From: Solidesulfovibrio sp.
GTDB taxonomy: Bacteria; Desulfobacterota; Desulfovibrionia; Desulfovibrionales; Desulfovibrionaceae
Assembly (NCBI RefSeq): GCF_038562415.1
Contig: NZ_JBCFBA010000001.1
Coordinates: forward strand, 186,001 to 250,000
DNA: 64,000 nt
Direction: 5' to 3'
A program made the translations under genes and the position numbers. Positions 18,698 through 26,718 of this stretch are shown here, piece after piece (the first letter of the stretch is position 1; every line of letters starts with the position of its first letter). The notes beneath the pieces are model-generated. The model was not told the origin of the DNA. It ran no database searches and saw only the letters and a list, made by a program, of their open reading frames with translations.

Positions 18698-19588
18698 ATG
18701 CCCATGCTGCCGCCTTGCGTCCTGACCGTGGCCGGTTCCGACAGCGGTGGCGGGGCCGGCATCCAGGCCGACCTCAAGACCTTCATGATGCAGGGCTGCT
18801 ACGGCCTGTCGGCCATAACGGCGCTCACCGCCCAGAACACCCGCGCCGTCACGGCCATCGAGGCGCCGACACCGGGGTTCGTGGCCGAGCAGTTGCGCGC
18901 GGTCCTGGCCGATTTCCCCATCAAGGCGGCCAAGACGGGCATGCTGTTTTCCGCGCCCATCATCGAAGCCGTGGCCGATGCGCTCGGGACCAGGGATTTT
19001 CCCCTGGTCGTCGATCCGGTTTGCGTGGCCCAATCCGGGGCGCGGCTGCTGCTGCCCGAGGCCATGGAGGCGCTTGTCGTCCGCATGCTGCCCCTGGCCG
19101 ACCTGCTGACCCCCAACCGCCTGGAGGCCGAGGCGTTGGCGGGCATGGCCGTGACCACGCGCGCGGACGCCGGCGAGGCGGCGTCGCGCCTGCTGGCCTT
19201 GGGGGCCAAGGCGGTGCTGCTCAAGGGAGGCCATTTCGCCGATGGGGCAGGGGGGAGCGCGGCCACGATCACGGACCTGCTGGTCACGGCGGACGGGATT
19301 TCGCTGGAGTACGTCCGGCCGCGCCTGGCCACGAAAAACGCCCACGGCACGGGCTGCACCCTGTCGGCGGCCATCGCCGCCCATCTGGCCCTGGGCAAGG
19401 GCCTGGCCGAGGCGGTTGCGGCGGGGCGCGACTACCTGCAACTGGCCCTGGAGACGGCCTGGCCGCTTGGCGGCGGCGACGGGCCGGTCAACCATCTGGC
19501 GCCGTACCAGCAGGCCTTGGAGCGCCTGCGAGGACGGGAAGGGGCGTCGTCCGGCGCGGCCTTTTTGGAGGGGAAGGCGTTTCCCTGA
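18698..19588 (+). CDS. thiD: hydroxymethylpyrimidine/phosphomethylpyrimidine kinase
   Basis: Phosphorylates HMP and HMP-P in thiamine synthesis. The 296-residue product has the ribokinase-fold N-terminus VAGSDSGGGAGIQADLKT (residues 9-26), and the C-terminal ATP/anion-hole motif KNAHGTGCTLSAAIAAHL near residue 213 with the catalytic Asp/Cys region. Two adjacent ATGs (18698, 18704) are possible starts. No TPP riboswitch is visible upstream. It is the last protein gene before tRNA-Leu. Confidence 0.9.
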   Translation: MPMLPPCVLTVAGSDSGGGAGIQADLKTFMMQGCYGLSAITALTAQNTRAVTAIEAPTPGFVAEQLRAVLADFPIKAAKTGMLFSAPIIEAVADALGTRDFPLVVDPVCVAQSGARLLLPEAMEALVVRMLPLADLLTPNRLEAEALAGMAVTTRADAGEAASRLLALGAKAVLLKGGHFADGAGGSAATITDLLVTADGISLEYVRPRLATKNAHGTGCTLSAAIAAHLALGKGLAEAVAAGRDYLQLALETAWPLGGGDGPVNHLAPYQQALERLRGREGASSGAAFLEGKAFP

Positions 19589-19642
19589 TTGTGGGCGCGA
19601 CCGGATTCGCGTATGAGGGCACGCCCGTAGCTGGCGCGCTGT

Positions 19643-19727
19643 GCGAGAGTGGCGGAACTGGGAGACGCACCAGACTTAGGATCTGGCGCCGCAAGGCATG
19701 GGGGTTCGAGCCCCCCCTCTCGCACCA
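19643..19727 (+). tRNA. tRNA-Leu (anticodon UAG)
   Basis: The 85-nt cloverleaf has acceptor arms GCGAGAG (19643-19649) and CTCTCGC (19717-19723), discriminator A, and an encoded CCA (19725-19727). The anticodon stem CCAGA/TCTGG closes the loop CTTAGGA, which has UAG at positions 34-36. A long variable arm of the class II type is present, and the T arm has GTTCGAG. tRNA-Leu genes are frequent integration targets, and phage-type genes begin just downstream. Confidence 0.96.
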
Positions 19728-19800
19728 AGCTGAATTTGCAGGAAAAATCCTCCTTCTCTCTGTCCTCAATATTTACGCCCGTCTAAAAATGCCCCAACAT

Positions 19801-19836
19801 AGCCCCAAAAAGTTCGCAACTTTTGGGGCTTTTTTG
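19801..19836 (+). terminator. Rho-independent terminator after tRNA-Leu
   Basis: Stem arms AGCCCCAAAA...GTT and AACTTTTGGGGCT pair across a CGC loop, and a T tract follows (to 19836). It would end the thiD/tRNA-Leu transcript and coincides with the likely chromosome/phage boundary. Confidence 0.8.
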
Positions 19837-19928
19837 GTTTGGGGCAGGCCATGGACGGTCTGATTTTCGCGCATTCCTGCCGCGCGCCCGCCTCGTCGGG
19901 GGGCCGTTCCCGTCCCGGTCCATGGAAA

Positions 19929-19954
19929 CGAAAAGCCCCGTCGGAGCGGGGCTT
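19929..19954 (-). terminator. terminator of the hicAB transcript
   Basis: The arms AAGCCCCG (19933-19940) and CGGGGCTT (19947-19954) form a hairpin. On the minus strand it is followed by TTTTCGTTTCC, as expected for a terminator 59 bp beyond the hicB stop. Confidence 0.7.
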
Positions 19955-20012
19955 GATCGTGGGTGTGGCCACATTTCCGACGATTCGGGGTGTCCAGGGC
20001 GGCGCCCAAAGA

Positions 20013-20354
20013 TCACAGAACAGCATCCCGCGCCGCTTTTTCGGCCGCATCGGCTACGAATTCGTTCAGGCTCTTGCCCTTGGCCTTGGCGGCAACGGCC
20101 AAAAGCCGATGCACCTCCGGGGACAAACGCAGCCGGAATTGCCCGGAGTAGGGCTTTTCCGGAGTTCTGCCTGTCTGGGCGCACAGATCAAGATAATCCT
20201 CCACGGAATCGGCCAGGGCTTGGCGCAGTTCATCGACCGAGCTGCCGGAGAAATGGATCACATCGCGGATGCCGATCACGCGACCATGGAATTCATTGTC
20301 ATCGGGAATGAATTCAAAAATCCCCGTATACCCCTTGTATGTCATGGCGTTCAT
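20013..20354 (-). CDS. hicB: HicB-family antitoxin
   Basis: A 113-residue antitoxin. The N-terminal part (YKGYTGIFEFIPDDNEFHG) is the HicB RNase H-like fold, and the C-terminal part (RLRLSPEVHRLLAVAAKAKG then SLNEFVADAAEKA) is the ribbon-helix-helix DNA-binding segment typical of HicB proteins that repress their own operon. It overlaps the hicA stop by 4 bases, and the operon runs on the minus strand against the rest of the phage. A terminator follows at 19929-19954. Confidence 0.88.
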   Translation of the reverse strand: MNAMTYKGYTGIFEFIPDDNEFHGRVIGIRDVIHFSGSSVDELRQALADSVEDYLDLCAQTGRTPEKPYSGQFRLRLSPEVHRLLAVAAKAKGKSLNEFVADAAEKAARDAVL

Positions 20355-20608
20355 GGCGTCACTCCTGCGTTTTTTAACAACTCCCTGACACTTTCCACCG
20401 CGCCTTTCTTGGCGACGGGCCCGGGATGCGGCCGATGGAACGTGGCCGCCACGCCGTTAAGGATGACCCGGACTCGCGATCCCCGGCCTTCGGTGACCAC
20501 GGCGTTCAAGGCGCGGAACAGTGCCTCGATGTCTTCCCACCGGATATTCGGGAGGGTTGGGCGGGCAAAGATCGCGACGAGCGTCTTTTGGTTCCGACTA
20601 TTCATCAT
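20351..20608 (-). CDS. hicA: HicA-family mRNA interferase toxin
   Basis: A small toxin with a double-stranded RNA-binding-like fold that cleaves mRNA when free of HicB. From the ATG at 20608 the product has 85 residues; the active-site region RVILNGVAATFHRPHP contains the HRPHP motif with the catalytic His. A longer frame to 20665 exists but would include the direct-repeat region, so the inner start was preferred. It lies upstream of hicB with a 4-base overlap, the classic hicAB order. Two tandem copies of ACAAATGG just upstream may be the HicB operator. Confidence 0.85.
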   Translation of the reverse strand: MMNSRNQKTLVAIFARPTLPNIRWEDIEALFRALNAVVTEGRGSRVRVILNGVAATFHRPHPGPVAKKGAVESVRELLKNAGVTP

Positions 20609-20629
20609 ACAAATGGTACCAACAAATGG
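20609..20629. promoter_or_regulatory. direct repeats in the hicA promoter region
   Basis: ACAAATGG occurs at 20609-20616 and again at 20622-20629, 13 bp apart, directly upstream of the hicA start. A minus-strand TTGACA lies at 20635-20640. The arrangement suits a HicB ribbon-helix-helix operator; no convincing -10 box was found. Confidence 0.4.
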
Positions 20630-20724
20630 AACCTTGTCAAGTGCGGGAACCTGTCTTCGCTCCATGCCCGGCTTTTATGCGGGGCCGAGCGGAGGCCGTG
20701 GTGGGTGGAAAAAACGGGGGGCAT

Positions 20725-22089
20725 ATGGTCGCGTCGCGACGTTCTAGACTTGAACCGGGGCCGGCTGACCTGTCCACGATGCTGCTGCGCAACGTGCCGC
20801 CACACAACCGGGAGGCCGAGCAAGCGGTGCTCGGCGGCGTGCTCCTCAAGCCGTCGCTTCTGGATAAGCTGGTGTCCGAACTGCGGCGAGGGGACTTCTA
20901 CGACCCGCGCCACCAACTGGTCTGGGAGGCCATGGCCGGCTTGTGGCGAGGCAACAAGCCGGTTGACCTGGTCACGCTGGCCGAGGCGCTCGCGGCTGCT
21001 GGCAGCCTCGAAAAGGTCGGAGGAGCCGCCTATCTGGCCGAGCTTTCCTCCTTCACCATCAGCGCCGCCCATGCCCTGCACCATGCCGGCATCATGCGGG
21101 GCCACGCCAAGCGCCGGGCCATGTTGGATATGGGGCGGCGCATGATCGAGATCGCCTACGATCCGGAGCGCGATCCATCCGAGTTCGTGGGCATCGCCCA
21201 ATTGGCCGCCGATGCCGTGCTCAAGGACCGCCTCGATGCCCATGGCGAGTCGCCGGCCGAATTCCTGGACCCTTACACCCACTATCTTGAACGGCTGGAG
21301 GAATCCGGCGGCGGTGGGGTGGCCACGCCGTTTTGGAAACTGAACGCGTTGATCCGTTCGTTCATGCCAGGCGAAATGATCGTCATCGGCGCCCGGCCGA
21401 GCCACGGCAAGACGGCGCTGGCCCTGACCCTTGCCGAGCATGCCGTGGGCCTTGGCCATCCGTCCGGCATCTTCTCCCTGGAGATGGCCAAGTATCAACT
21501 GCTCAACCGTATCTTCTCCTCGGGTACAGGCGTGGCGGCCCAGCGGTTTCGGGACGGGAAGTTCTCGGATGACGACTGGGCCCGCATCTACGCCCTGTGC
21601 GACCGCATGCGGGATATGCCGCTGCGCATTTACGACAAGCCCGCCCGCAAGCCTTCCGACATCCGGGCCACCTGCCGGCGCTGGCGTCAGGACGGCGGCC
21701 TGGACATCGTGTTCATCGACTACGCGCAACTCATCCCGCCGGATGGCCACCACCACAACCGGGAACAGGAGATCGCCTCCATCTCCCGGTCCATCAAGCT
21801 CCTGGCCGAAGATCTGGCCTTGCCCGTGGTGCTGCTGGCCCAGGTCAACCGCGAGGTGGCCAAGCGGAAATCGCCCAAGCTGGTGGAATCCGACCTCCGG
21901 GAGTCGGGCGCCATCGAACAGGATGCCGACATCATCCTGCTGATCCAGCCCTGGGACCGCTCGGGGCGCGAGGACATCCAGTTCACGCAGCTGACCGTGG
22001 CCAAGAGCCGCAACTCCATGACGGGCGACGTGCCGGTGGCATACAACAGAAAAAACGTGCGATTCGAGCAGGATGACCGGCTGAATTAG
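20725..22089 (+). CDS. replicative DnaB-like helicase of the phage
   Basis: A 454-residue hexameric helicase. The N-terminal DnaB interaction domain begins at PPHNREAEQAVLGGVL. The RecA-like C-terminal domain has Walker A GARPSHGKTALAL (~222-234), Walker B IVFIDYAQL, and the later DLRESGAIEQDADIIL segment, with the arginine finger in the usual position. The ATG at 20725 was chosen for its GGGGGG leader; an inner ATG at 20779 (before PPHNRE) is equally possible. Immediately downstream are 11-bp iterons and an initiator-like gene, so this is the replication module. Confidence 0.92.
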   Translation: MVASRRSRLEPGPADLSTMLLRNVPPHNREAEQAVLGGVLLKPSLLDKLVSELRRGDFYDPRHQLVWEAMAGLWRGNKPVDLVTLAEALAAAGSLEKVGGAAYLAELSSFTISAAHALHHAGIMRGHAKRRAMLDMGRRMIEIAYDPERDPSEFVGIAQLAADAVLKDRLDAHGESPAEFLDPYTHYLERLEESGGGGVATPFWKLNALIRSFMPGEMIVIGARPSHGKTALALTLAEHAVGLGHPSGIFSLEMAKYQLLNRIFSSGTGVAAQRFRDGKFSDDDWARIYALCDRMRDMPLRIYDKPARKPSDIRATCRRWRQDGGLDIVFIDYAQLIPPDGHHHNREQEIASISRSIKLLAEDLALPVVLLAQVNREVAKRKSPKLVESDLRESGAIEQDADIILLIQPWDRSGREDIQFTQLTVAKSRNSMTGDVPVAYNRKNVRFEQDDRLN

Positions 22090-22099
22090 TGTCTGCCCA

Positions 22100-22165
22100 G
22101 CAGGTGCAATGCAGCTGCTATGCAGCTGCAAAGCAGGTGCAGAAAAGTGCATATGCAGCAGGCGA
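22100..22165. repeat. 11-bp iteron array, candidate phage origin
   Basis: Tandem 11-bp units in strict register: GCAGGTGCAAT (22100), GCAGCTGCTAT (22111), GCAGCTGCAAA (22122), GCAGGTGCAGA (22133), then degenerate units at 22144 and 22155. The consensus is about GCAGSTGCWAW. The array lies between the helicase stop and the initiator start, with related copies inside the next gene at 22616-22637, as in origins where the initiator gene carries binding sites. Confidence 0.75.
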
Positions 22166-22192
22166 CAACGCACATGCAGAGGCGGTGAACCC

Positions 22193-23074
22193 ATGGGTTG
22201 GGATTTTCGGGTGGAGTCCACGTATCGGACGCATCCAAAATTTATCCTGCTAAAACAGTTGTATGGCAGCGAAGGCGTTGATGCCGTTTTCGCCTTGTGG
22301 GCGTTCGCAACCGAGGAACGGCCCAAGGGCATCCTCGCCAATATGACGGACAAGAAGATCGCGGCAGCCTGCGGCATTGATCCCACGGTGATCGATCCTT
22401 CAGAGTTTGTGAATAATCTTGTCGAGATAGGCTTGCTGGACCGTGGCGAGGACGACGTCGTCGCCATTCACAACTGGAAGAAGCGGCAGCCCAACATCTG
22501 GAGCCGGGGCGAAAAGGACCCGGTCAAAGTCGCGGCCGCAAACGCGCGGTGGGGGAAAAAAGAGCCGGATTCAAAAGAGAACAATGAGAAAAAACAAGCT
22601 GTTGTCAACGCTGATGCAGCTGCAATGCAGTGCATGCCTTCTGCAATGCCCCATCCCATCCCATCCTATCTTAAATCTCTCTCTCAAGCCCCTGACGGGG
22701 AGAGAGCGAGAGCGCTCGTTTTCGCCCTCATGTCCGAGTCCACGACGAAAGTCCGAGCCAAAAGCCCGGGAACCTGGCCAGGCATGCTGCAAGGGCTCCT
22801 CGACGAGGGGACAACCCTCGAGGATCTCGAACGCGCCACGCGGTTTGCCGTGCAAGACCCGTTTTGGCGATCGCGTATCGTCTCGCCAAAGGCATATCGT
22901 GACAACTACGGCCAGATTCTTGACCAGGCCAACAAGGCAATGGTGCAAGAACAAACGCAGCAAGGGGACAAGACACAACAGGGAATGAGTGCCGAGGCCT
23001 GGGAAGCACTCAAGAAAAAAGCCAAGTCTGAACAGAAAGTCTCCAGTAAAGCGGTTAATGCAAAGCCTCCTTAG
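22193..23074 (+). CDS. phage replication initiator-like (DnaD/Lin1244-type N-terminus)
   Basis: A 293-residue protein, probably the origin-binding and helicase-loading partner of the adjacent DnaB-like helicase. The N-terminal ~110 residues (WDFRVES... NWKKRQPNIW) resemble the winged-helix N-terminal domain of phage DnaD/DUF4373-type replication proteins. The middle, around residues 125-175, is polar and low complexity, and encodes iteron copies at DNA level (22616-22637). The C-terminal ~110 residues are helical and conserved in phage primosome components (TWPGMLQGLL). The start at 22193 was preferred over an upstream ATG lying within the iterons. Confidence 0.7.
   Translation: MGWDFRVESTYRTHPKFILLKQLYGSEGVDAVFALWAFATEERPKGILANMTDKKIAAACGIDPTVIDPSEFVNNLVEIGLLDRGEDDVVAIHNWKKRQPNIWSRGEKDPVKVAAANARWGKKEPDSKENNEKKQAVVNADAAAMQCMPSAMPHPIPSYLKSLSQAPDGERARALVFALMSESTTKVRAKSPGTWPGMLQGLLDEGTTLEDLERATRFAVQDPFWRSRIVSPKAYRDNYGQILDQANKAMVQEQTQQGDKTQQGMSAEAWEALKKKAKSEQKVSSKAVNAKPP
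22616..22637. repeat. internal iteron copies within the initiator gene
   Basis: GCAGCTGCAAT at 22616-22626 is an exact match to the upstream iteron consensus, and a degenerate unit GCAGTGCATGC follows at 22627-22637. A pyrimidine-rich, then AT-rich tract (near 22650-22680) lies just beyond and could melt easily. Confidence 0.55.
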
Positions 23075-23082
23075 CTGAAAGC

Positions 23083-23107
23083 TGGTGAAGGTGGTGAATA
23101 TTCACCA
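23083..23107. promoter_or_regulatory. palindromic operator candidate
   Basis: A perfect 16-bp palindrome TGGTGAATATTCACCA at 23092-23107 is preceded by a half-site TGGTGAA at 23083-23089, 9 bp away. It stands in the only sizeable gap (92 bp) between the initiator gene and the HTH gene at 23167. Confidence 0.55.
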
Positions 23108-23166
23108 GGAAAAAACACTGATGCAGTGAAGTAGAGTTAACAAATCTGCTGAATAGAGTAGAGTGC

Positions 23167-23709
23167 ATGGCAAAGTTCACCGAGCAGGATTACCTGACTT
23201 GCCGGAAGGAGGGCTTGACCCAAAGGCAAATGGCCGAGCGCTTTGCCATCTCGGAAGCGTACGTTTCCAAGGTGAAGCGGCGGTGCGAAGGAGCCGTGGA
23301 GAAAGCCACGCCATCGGTAATTCAGACCGAGGTTTTGTCGCGGCAGTATGATGCGCTTTCAAAGCTCTCGTTGCTCGCTGACAAGGCCGCAGCACTTGCG
23401 GACCTGTGCGAAAAGGCGCTCGCAGGAGATTGGGAGGCCAAGGGCCGACTGCAACAACTCGTTGGGCGCAAGGGCAACGGGTTGCAGGCCTACGTCGCTA
23501 TTCTGGCCGAAATGCGCAAGCAGTTGGAGTTGGATAATACGATAAAGCGCACCAAGTTCGACATCGAGAGGTGCATGCGATTCCAGGAGGAGACGCTACA
23601 GGCAATCCAGGAGGAGTCGCCGGAGATGGCGCAACGGATCGTCAGGCGACTCATGGCAGCCGATGCAACGCTCAACGCCCTGGATTTCGGACTGAAAACG
23701 TCGGATTAG
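23167..23709 (+). CDS. HTH phage protein, candidate small terminase or regulator
   Basis: A 180-residue protein. Residues ~6-45 form a helix-turn-helix (TQRQMAERFAISEAYVSKV). The remainder is predominantly helical with heptad-like patterns (coiled-coil from ~60 to 150). This layout suits the small terminase subunit, an oligomer that recognises packaging DNA; its place two genes before the large terminase agrees. A regulator is the alternative, because a palindrome lies just upstream. No cysteines or catalytic motif are seen. Confidence 0.5.
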   Translation: MAKFTEQDYLTCRKEGLTQRQMAERFAISEAYVSKVKRRCEGAVEKATPSVIQTEVLSRQYDALSKLSLLADKAAALADLCEKALAGDWEAKGRLQQLVGRKGNGLQAYVAILAEMRKQLELDNTIKRTKFDIERCMRFQEETLQAIQEESPEMAQRIVRRLMAADATLNALDFGLKTSD

Positions 23710-23710
23710 A

Positions 23711-23740
23711 TTCGTCGTCTTTCACATAAAAGACGACGAA
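23711..23740. terminator. perfect inverted repeat between HTH gene and integrase
   Basis: TTCGTCGTCTTT (23711-23722), loop CACATA, AAAGACGACGAA (23729-23740). The 12-bp stem is perfect. The same AAAGACGACGAA arm is repeated at 23848-23859, close to the integrase start. It could end transcription or serve as a recombinase/regulator site. Confidence 0.55.
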
Positions 23741-23874
23741 AAAGGAAATGATAATTCGACGCAAATTCAAATGGTTGCCCTGAAACAACCGAAAACGGCG
23801 CGGCGCGCGGTCTGGCCAAACGTCGTGTCCTGCCAGCCACAGCCAGAAAAGACGACGAAAAGGAGGGCCGAAAC

Positions 23875-24468
23875 ATGACGCCCAACAACCACGCCCCGCA
23901 AGGGGCGGCCATCGCCGTGGACCCGATCAAAAGCAAAAAGGCGCTCGGGACCATCGCCAAGCTGCTCTACGATCGGCCGCGCGACCATGCGCTGTTCGTG
24001 GTCGGGATCCACTCGGCCTTGCGGGCCAGTGACCTGTTGGCCTTGACGGTCGGCGGCATCAAGGCCGTCCTGGACGATCCGGACGACGGCGACGTGGTGC
24101 GGGAGAAAAAGACCGGCAACCTGCGCCGGATCAGCGCCAACAAGGCCGTCAGGGCGGCCGTGGAGCGGCTTTTGGCTTCCAGGCCCTACCAGGACTCGGA
24201 CTTGCTCTTCCAGGGCAAGCGGGGGCCGCTGACGGCGTCATGGCTGCGCCGCCTGGTCATCGGCTGGTGCGCGGCCGTCAACCTGCCCGGCCATTTCGGC
24301 AGCCACACCTTGCGCAAGACCTGGGGCTATCACATGCGCGTGACCTGCGGCGTGGACATTCCCACGCTGATGGCCGTCTTTGGCCACGCGACGCAACGGC
24401 AAACCCTTGATTACCTGTGCATTCAGCCCGACGAAATCCGGTCAGTCTACGCCTTCGAGCTGGTGTGA
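23875..24468 (+). CDS. tyrosine recombinase (catalytic domain only)
   Basis: A 197-residue phage integrase-family protein with the full catalytic set: Arg50 in ALRASDL, His144 and Arg147 in HTLRK, His171 in GHATQ, and nucleophile Tyr180 in LDYL. It lacks the N-terminal core-binding domain normally present in ~380-residue integrases, so it is either a minimal enzyme or a resolvase for genome dimers. It sits within the packaging operon, not beside an attachment site. GGAGG precedes the ATG. Confidence 0.9.
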   Translation: MTPNNHAPQGAAIAVDPIKSKKALGTIAKLLYDRPRDHALFVVGIHSALRASDLLALTVGGIKAVLDDPDDGDVVREKKTGNLRRISANKAVRAAVERLLASRPYQDSDLLFQGKRGPLTASWLRRLVIGWCAAVNLPGHFGSHTLRKTWGYHMRVTCGVDIPTLMAVFGHATQRQTLDYLCIQPDEIRSVYAFELV

Positions 24469-24477
24469 GGCAAGACG

Positions 24478-26112
24478 ATGGCGAAAGGTGGACCCAAGGG
24501 GAGCAAGTCAATCATGGCCGACTTCCTGACCAAGGTACAGACCGTGGTCACGATGCCGGAGCAACCTCCTCCTGGTGGCGTGGGGGCGTGGGCGGTGCAG
24601 GCGGGCATCAAGCTCGACCGAGGGCCTTTTTCATTCAAGCGCCATGAGTTCCTGGAGGAACCATATGCTGACGAGCATCCGCAGCAGGTGGACATCAAGG
24701 CTACCCAGAGCGGTAATACCACAGAAGCGTTATTGAGTTCGATCTATGCTGGCGTCTATCGCGGCTTCGTCGGCGTGCTCTACCTCTTCCCGAGCGCCAA
24801 AGGCGTGGGTGATTTCTCCAGGACCCGCGTATCCCCTCTCTTTGATCGTAACCCGGATACCATCGGCAAGTATGTTCGTGACACGGATGCGGTAGGCGTG
24901 AAGCGCATCAAGGACTGCAATCTGCTGTTTCGCGGTGTGCGATCCAAGGAATCCATCGTTTCCGACCCAGTGGATAGGGTCGTTGTGGACGAAAAGGATC
25001 TCATGCCGGAGGGTGTCGATGATATCGCCCGGGAGCGATTGGCGCACTCCGACTTCCGCTGGTGGAAAGAGCTCTCCAATCCCTCGATCCCGGATTTTGG
25101 CGTGGACAAGACCTACAAGCTCTCGGACGGACGACGCTGGTTGCTCCGGTGCCCGCGTTGCAACGGGTGGACCGACCCGGTGAGTGAATGGGAGCGAAAC
25201 GCCAAGCCGGATGAGCGGGGGTTGCCGGACCTGATCTGGGAGCGCAAGGACGGTTCCGTGGTCCTGCGCTGCATGAAGTGTCGTGAAGGCGTACTCGACC
25301 CGGCCATCGGCCAGTGGGTGGCCCAGCGGCCGGGCGTCACGGCCTGGAGAGGCCGCCAATATTCTCAGCTCTTTTCCCAGTATGTGCCATTGTCCGATAT
25401 CGTAGACCGATATCTGCATGCCACGAGTTTGCAGGCTGTTTACAATTTCAAACTTGGGTTGGCCTATATTGAGTCCTCAAATCGGTTAAGTGAAGAGGAA
25501 GTCCTGGCTCTTTGCGGTTCTCATGGCGTGGCTGCTTCTGACCCAGGCCCCTGCTATATTGGCGTTGACCAGGGTAAGCACCTCCATACCCTCATCTTGC
25601 GCCGAGACACGGGTGCCATTGTCCATCTGGGTGTCTACAAGGAGTGGGAGGAGCTTGATCCGCTGATCGAAAATTTCCATATCGCCCGGGGTGTTGTCGA
25701 CGGTATGCCCGAGGCCCGCGCCGCCAGGGACCTGGCCAAGCGGCATGTGCTCAACGACATGCCCAAAATCTATCTCTGCCAGTACGACGAAAATATGCGG
25801 GGTGACTACGCCTGGAACGATGCGAGAATGTCCGTCAAGGTCAACCGCACCGAATCGCTCGACGGTTCGCAGGGGAAGGTGCGCAAGAAAGACGTGTTCC
25901 TGCCAAAGCAGTGTGAGATCGTGGAGGATTTTGCCAGGCACATGCATAACACGGCAAAAAAACTCGAAGACTCCGAAAAAAACGGAGTAGTTTCCCAGCG
26001 ATACGTTTATGTGAAGCTTGGACCTGATCACTTCGCCCATGCTTACAACTATGCCTGTATTGCTGCTTATGGGGCACCATCTTCCTATTTTGACGGTGCG
26101 GACTTGCGTTAG
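24478..26112 (+). CDS. phage terminase large subunit
   Basis: DNA-packaging motor of 544 residues. The ATPase has a degenerate Walker A (ATQSGNTT near residue 80) and Walker B acidic pair in VVVDEKD (near residue 170). A CPRC/CMKC zinc-ribbon pair lies between residues ~225 and ~265, as in GpA-type terminases, and the nuclease domain begins with YIGVDQGKHLHT near residue 360, where the Asp would be catalytic. The length is normal. It begins 9 bp after the recombinase stop. Confidence 0.88.
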   Translation: MAKGGPKGSKSIMADFLTKVQTVVTMPEQPPPGGVGAWAVQAGIKLDRGPFSFKRHEFLEEPYADEHPQQVDIKATQSGNTTEALLSSIYAGVYRGFVGVLYLFPSAKGVGDFSRTRVSPLFDRNPDTIGKYVRDTDAVGVKRIKDCNLLFRGVRSKESIVSDPVDRVVVDEKDLMPEGVDDIARERLAHSDFRWWKELSNPSIPDFGVDKTYKLSDGRRWLLRCPRCNGWTDPVSEWERNAKPDERGLPDLIWERKDGSVVLRCMKCREGVLDPAIGQWVAQRPGVTAWRGRQYSQLFSQYVPLSDIVDRYLHATSLQAVYNFKLGLAYIESSNRLSEEEVLALCGSHGVAASDPGPCYIGVDQGKHLHTLILRRDTGAIVHLGVYKEWEELDPLIENFHIARGVVDGMPEARAARDLAKRHVLNDMPKIYLCQYDENMRGDYAWNDARMSVKVNRTESLDGSQGKVRKKDVFLPKQCEIVEDFARHMHNTAKKLEDSEKNGVVSQRYVYVKLGPDHFAHAYNYACIAAYGAPSSYFDGADLR

Positions 26113-26121
26113 GGAGGCGAC

Positions 26122-26718
26122 ATGGCGAAAGACAAGGCCGCAACACAAGTTGCTTTGGAGCAATTCAAGGAACAGCAGTGGAAGCAGGCGCGAAAATTTG
26201 GCGGTATCGGTTGGCCATGGCGGGACAAGTCGGCCTTTGCTTTGATTTTGGCTGTGCTGGGAAATGAGGTGCGGCTTGTGGTTGAAAGCAGCGCGCCAAC
26301 ACTGCCGTGGCTCTACGAGTGGTGCAAGGCGCGGCGGGCCGAATATCGGGTCCTGGATTGGTTCACCGACCTTGCCGATCCGGCCATGGAAGCGTGGCGG
26401 TATTTGTCCGACCAGGATGTTGCGGGAGGGCGGTGGGATGTCGAACCCACTGCGGCGCCCATGTGCGGGCATCCCGATGAACTTGCTGCCTACTTCTTTG
26501 ACGTCCGGTTGCGGACTATGGGCGGACCCAAGACCCTGCACTTTGGTGAAAGCATCTTACCGGGGATATTGCGGCAATTCCCCGTGGAGGACATGGGCCG
26601 GCAGGCAAGGGAATACCCGCCCCTGGCCGCCCTGGGCTATGTGCTGACCGGCGTGGCCATGGCCGGCTCTCCCTCCGTGGCCGGTGTGACGCGTGGAGGG
26701 TGGGCGGCATGGACTTGA
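26122..26718 (+). CDS. conserved-looking phage protein of unknown function
   Basis: A 198-residue protein downstream of the large terminase. It is soluble (no membrane segment or signal peptide), and rich in tryptophan and aromatic residues (WPWRDKSAF, WLYEWCK, WRYLSDQD). No motif was recognised. Its last codons overlap the start of the small HTH gene at 26709, so they are co-translated. It may be a packaging accessory protein; there is no positive evidence for this. Confidence 0.6.
   Translation: MAKDKAATQVALEQFKEQQWKQARKFGGIGWPWRDKSAFALILAVLGNEVRLVVESSAPTLPWLYEWCKARRAEYRVLDWFTDLADPAMEAWRYLSDQDVAGGRWDVEPTAAPMCGHPDELAAYFFDVRLRTMGGPKTLHFGESILPGILRQFPVEDMGRQAREYPPLAALGYVLTGVAMAGSPSVAGVTRGGWAAWT

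Noticed and set aside
20604-20640. A -35/-10 promoter for hicA
   Set aside because: TTGACA (20635-20640) and TATGAT (20604-20609) are 25 bp apart, and the second overlaps the start codon.
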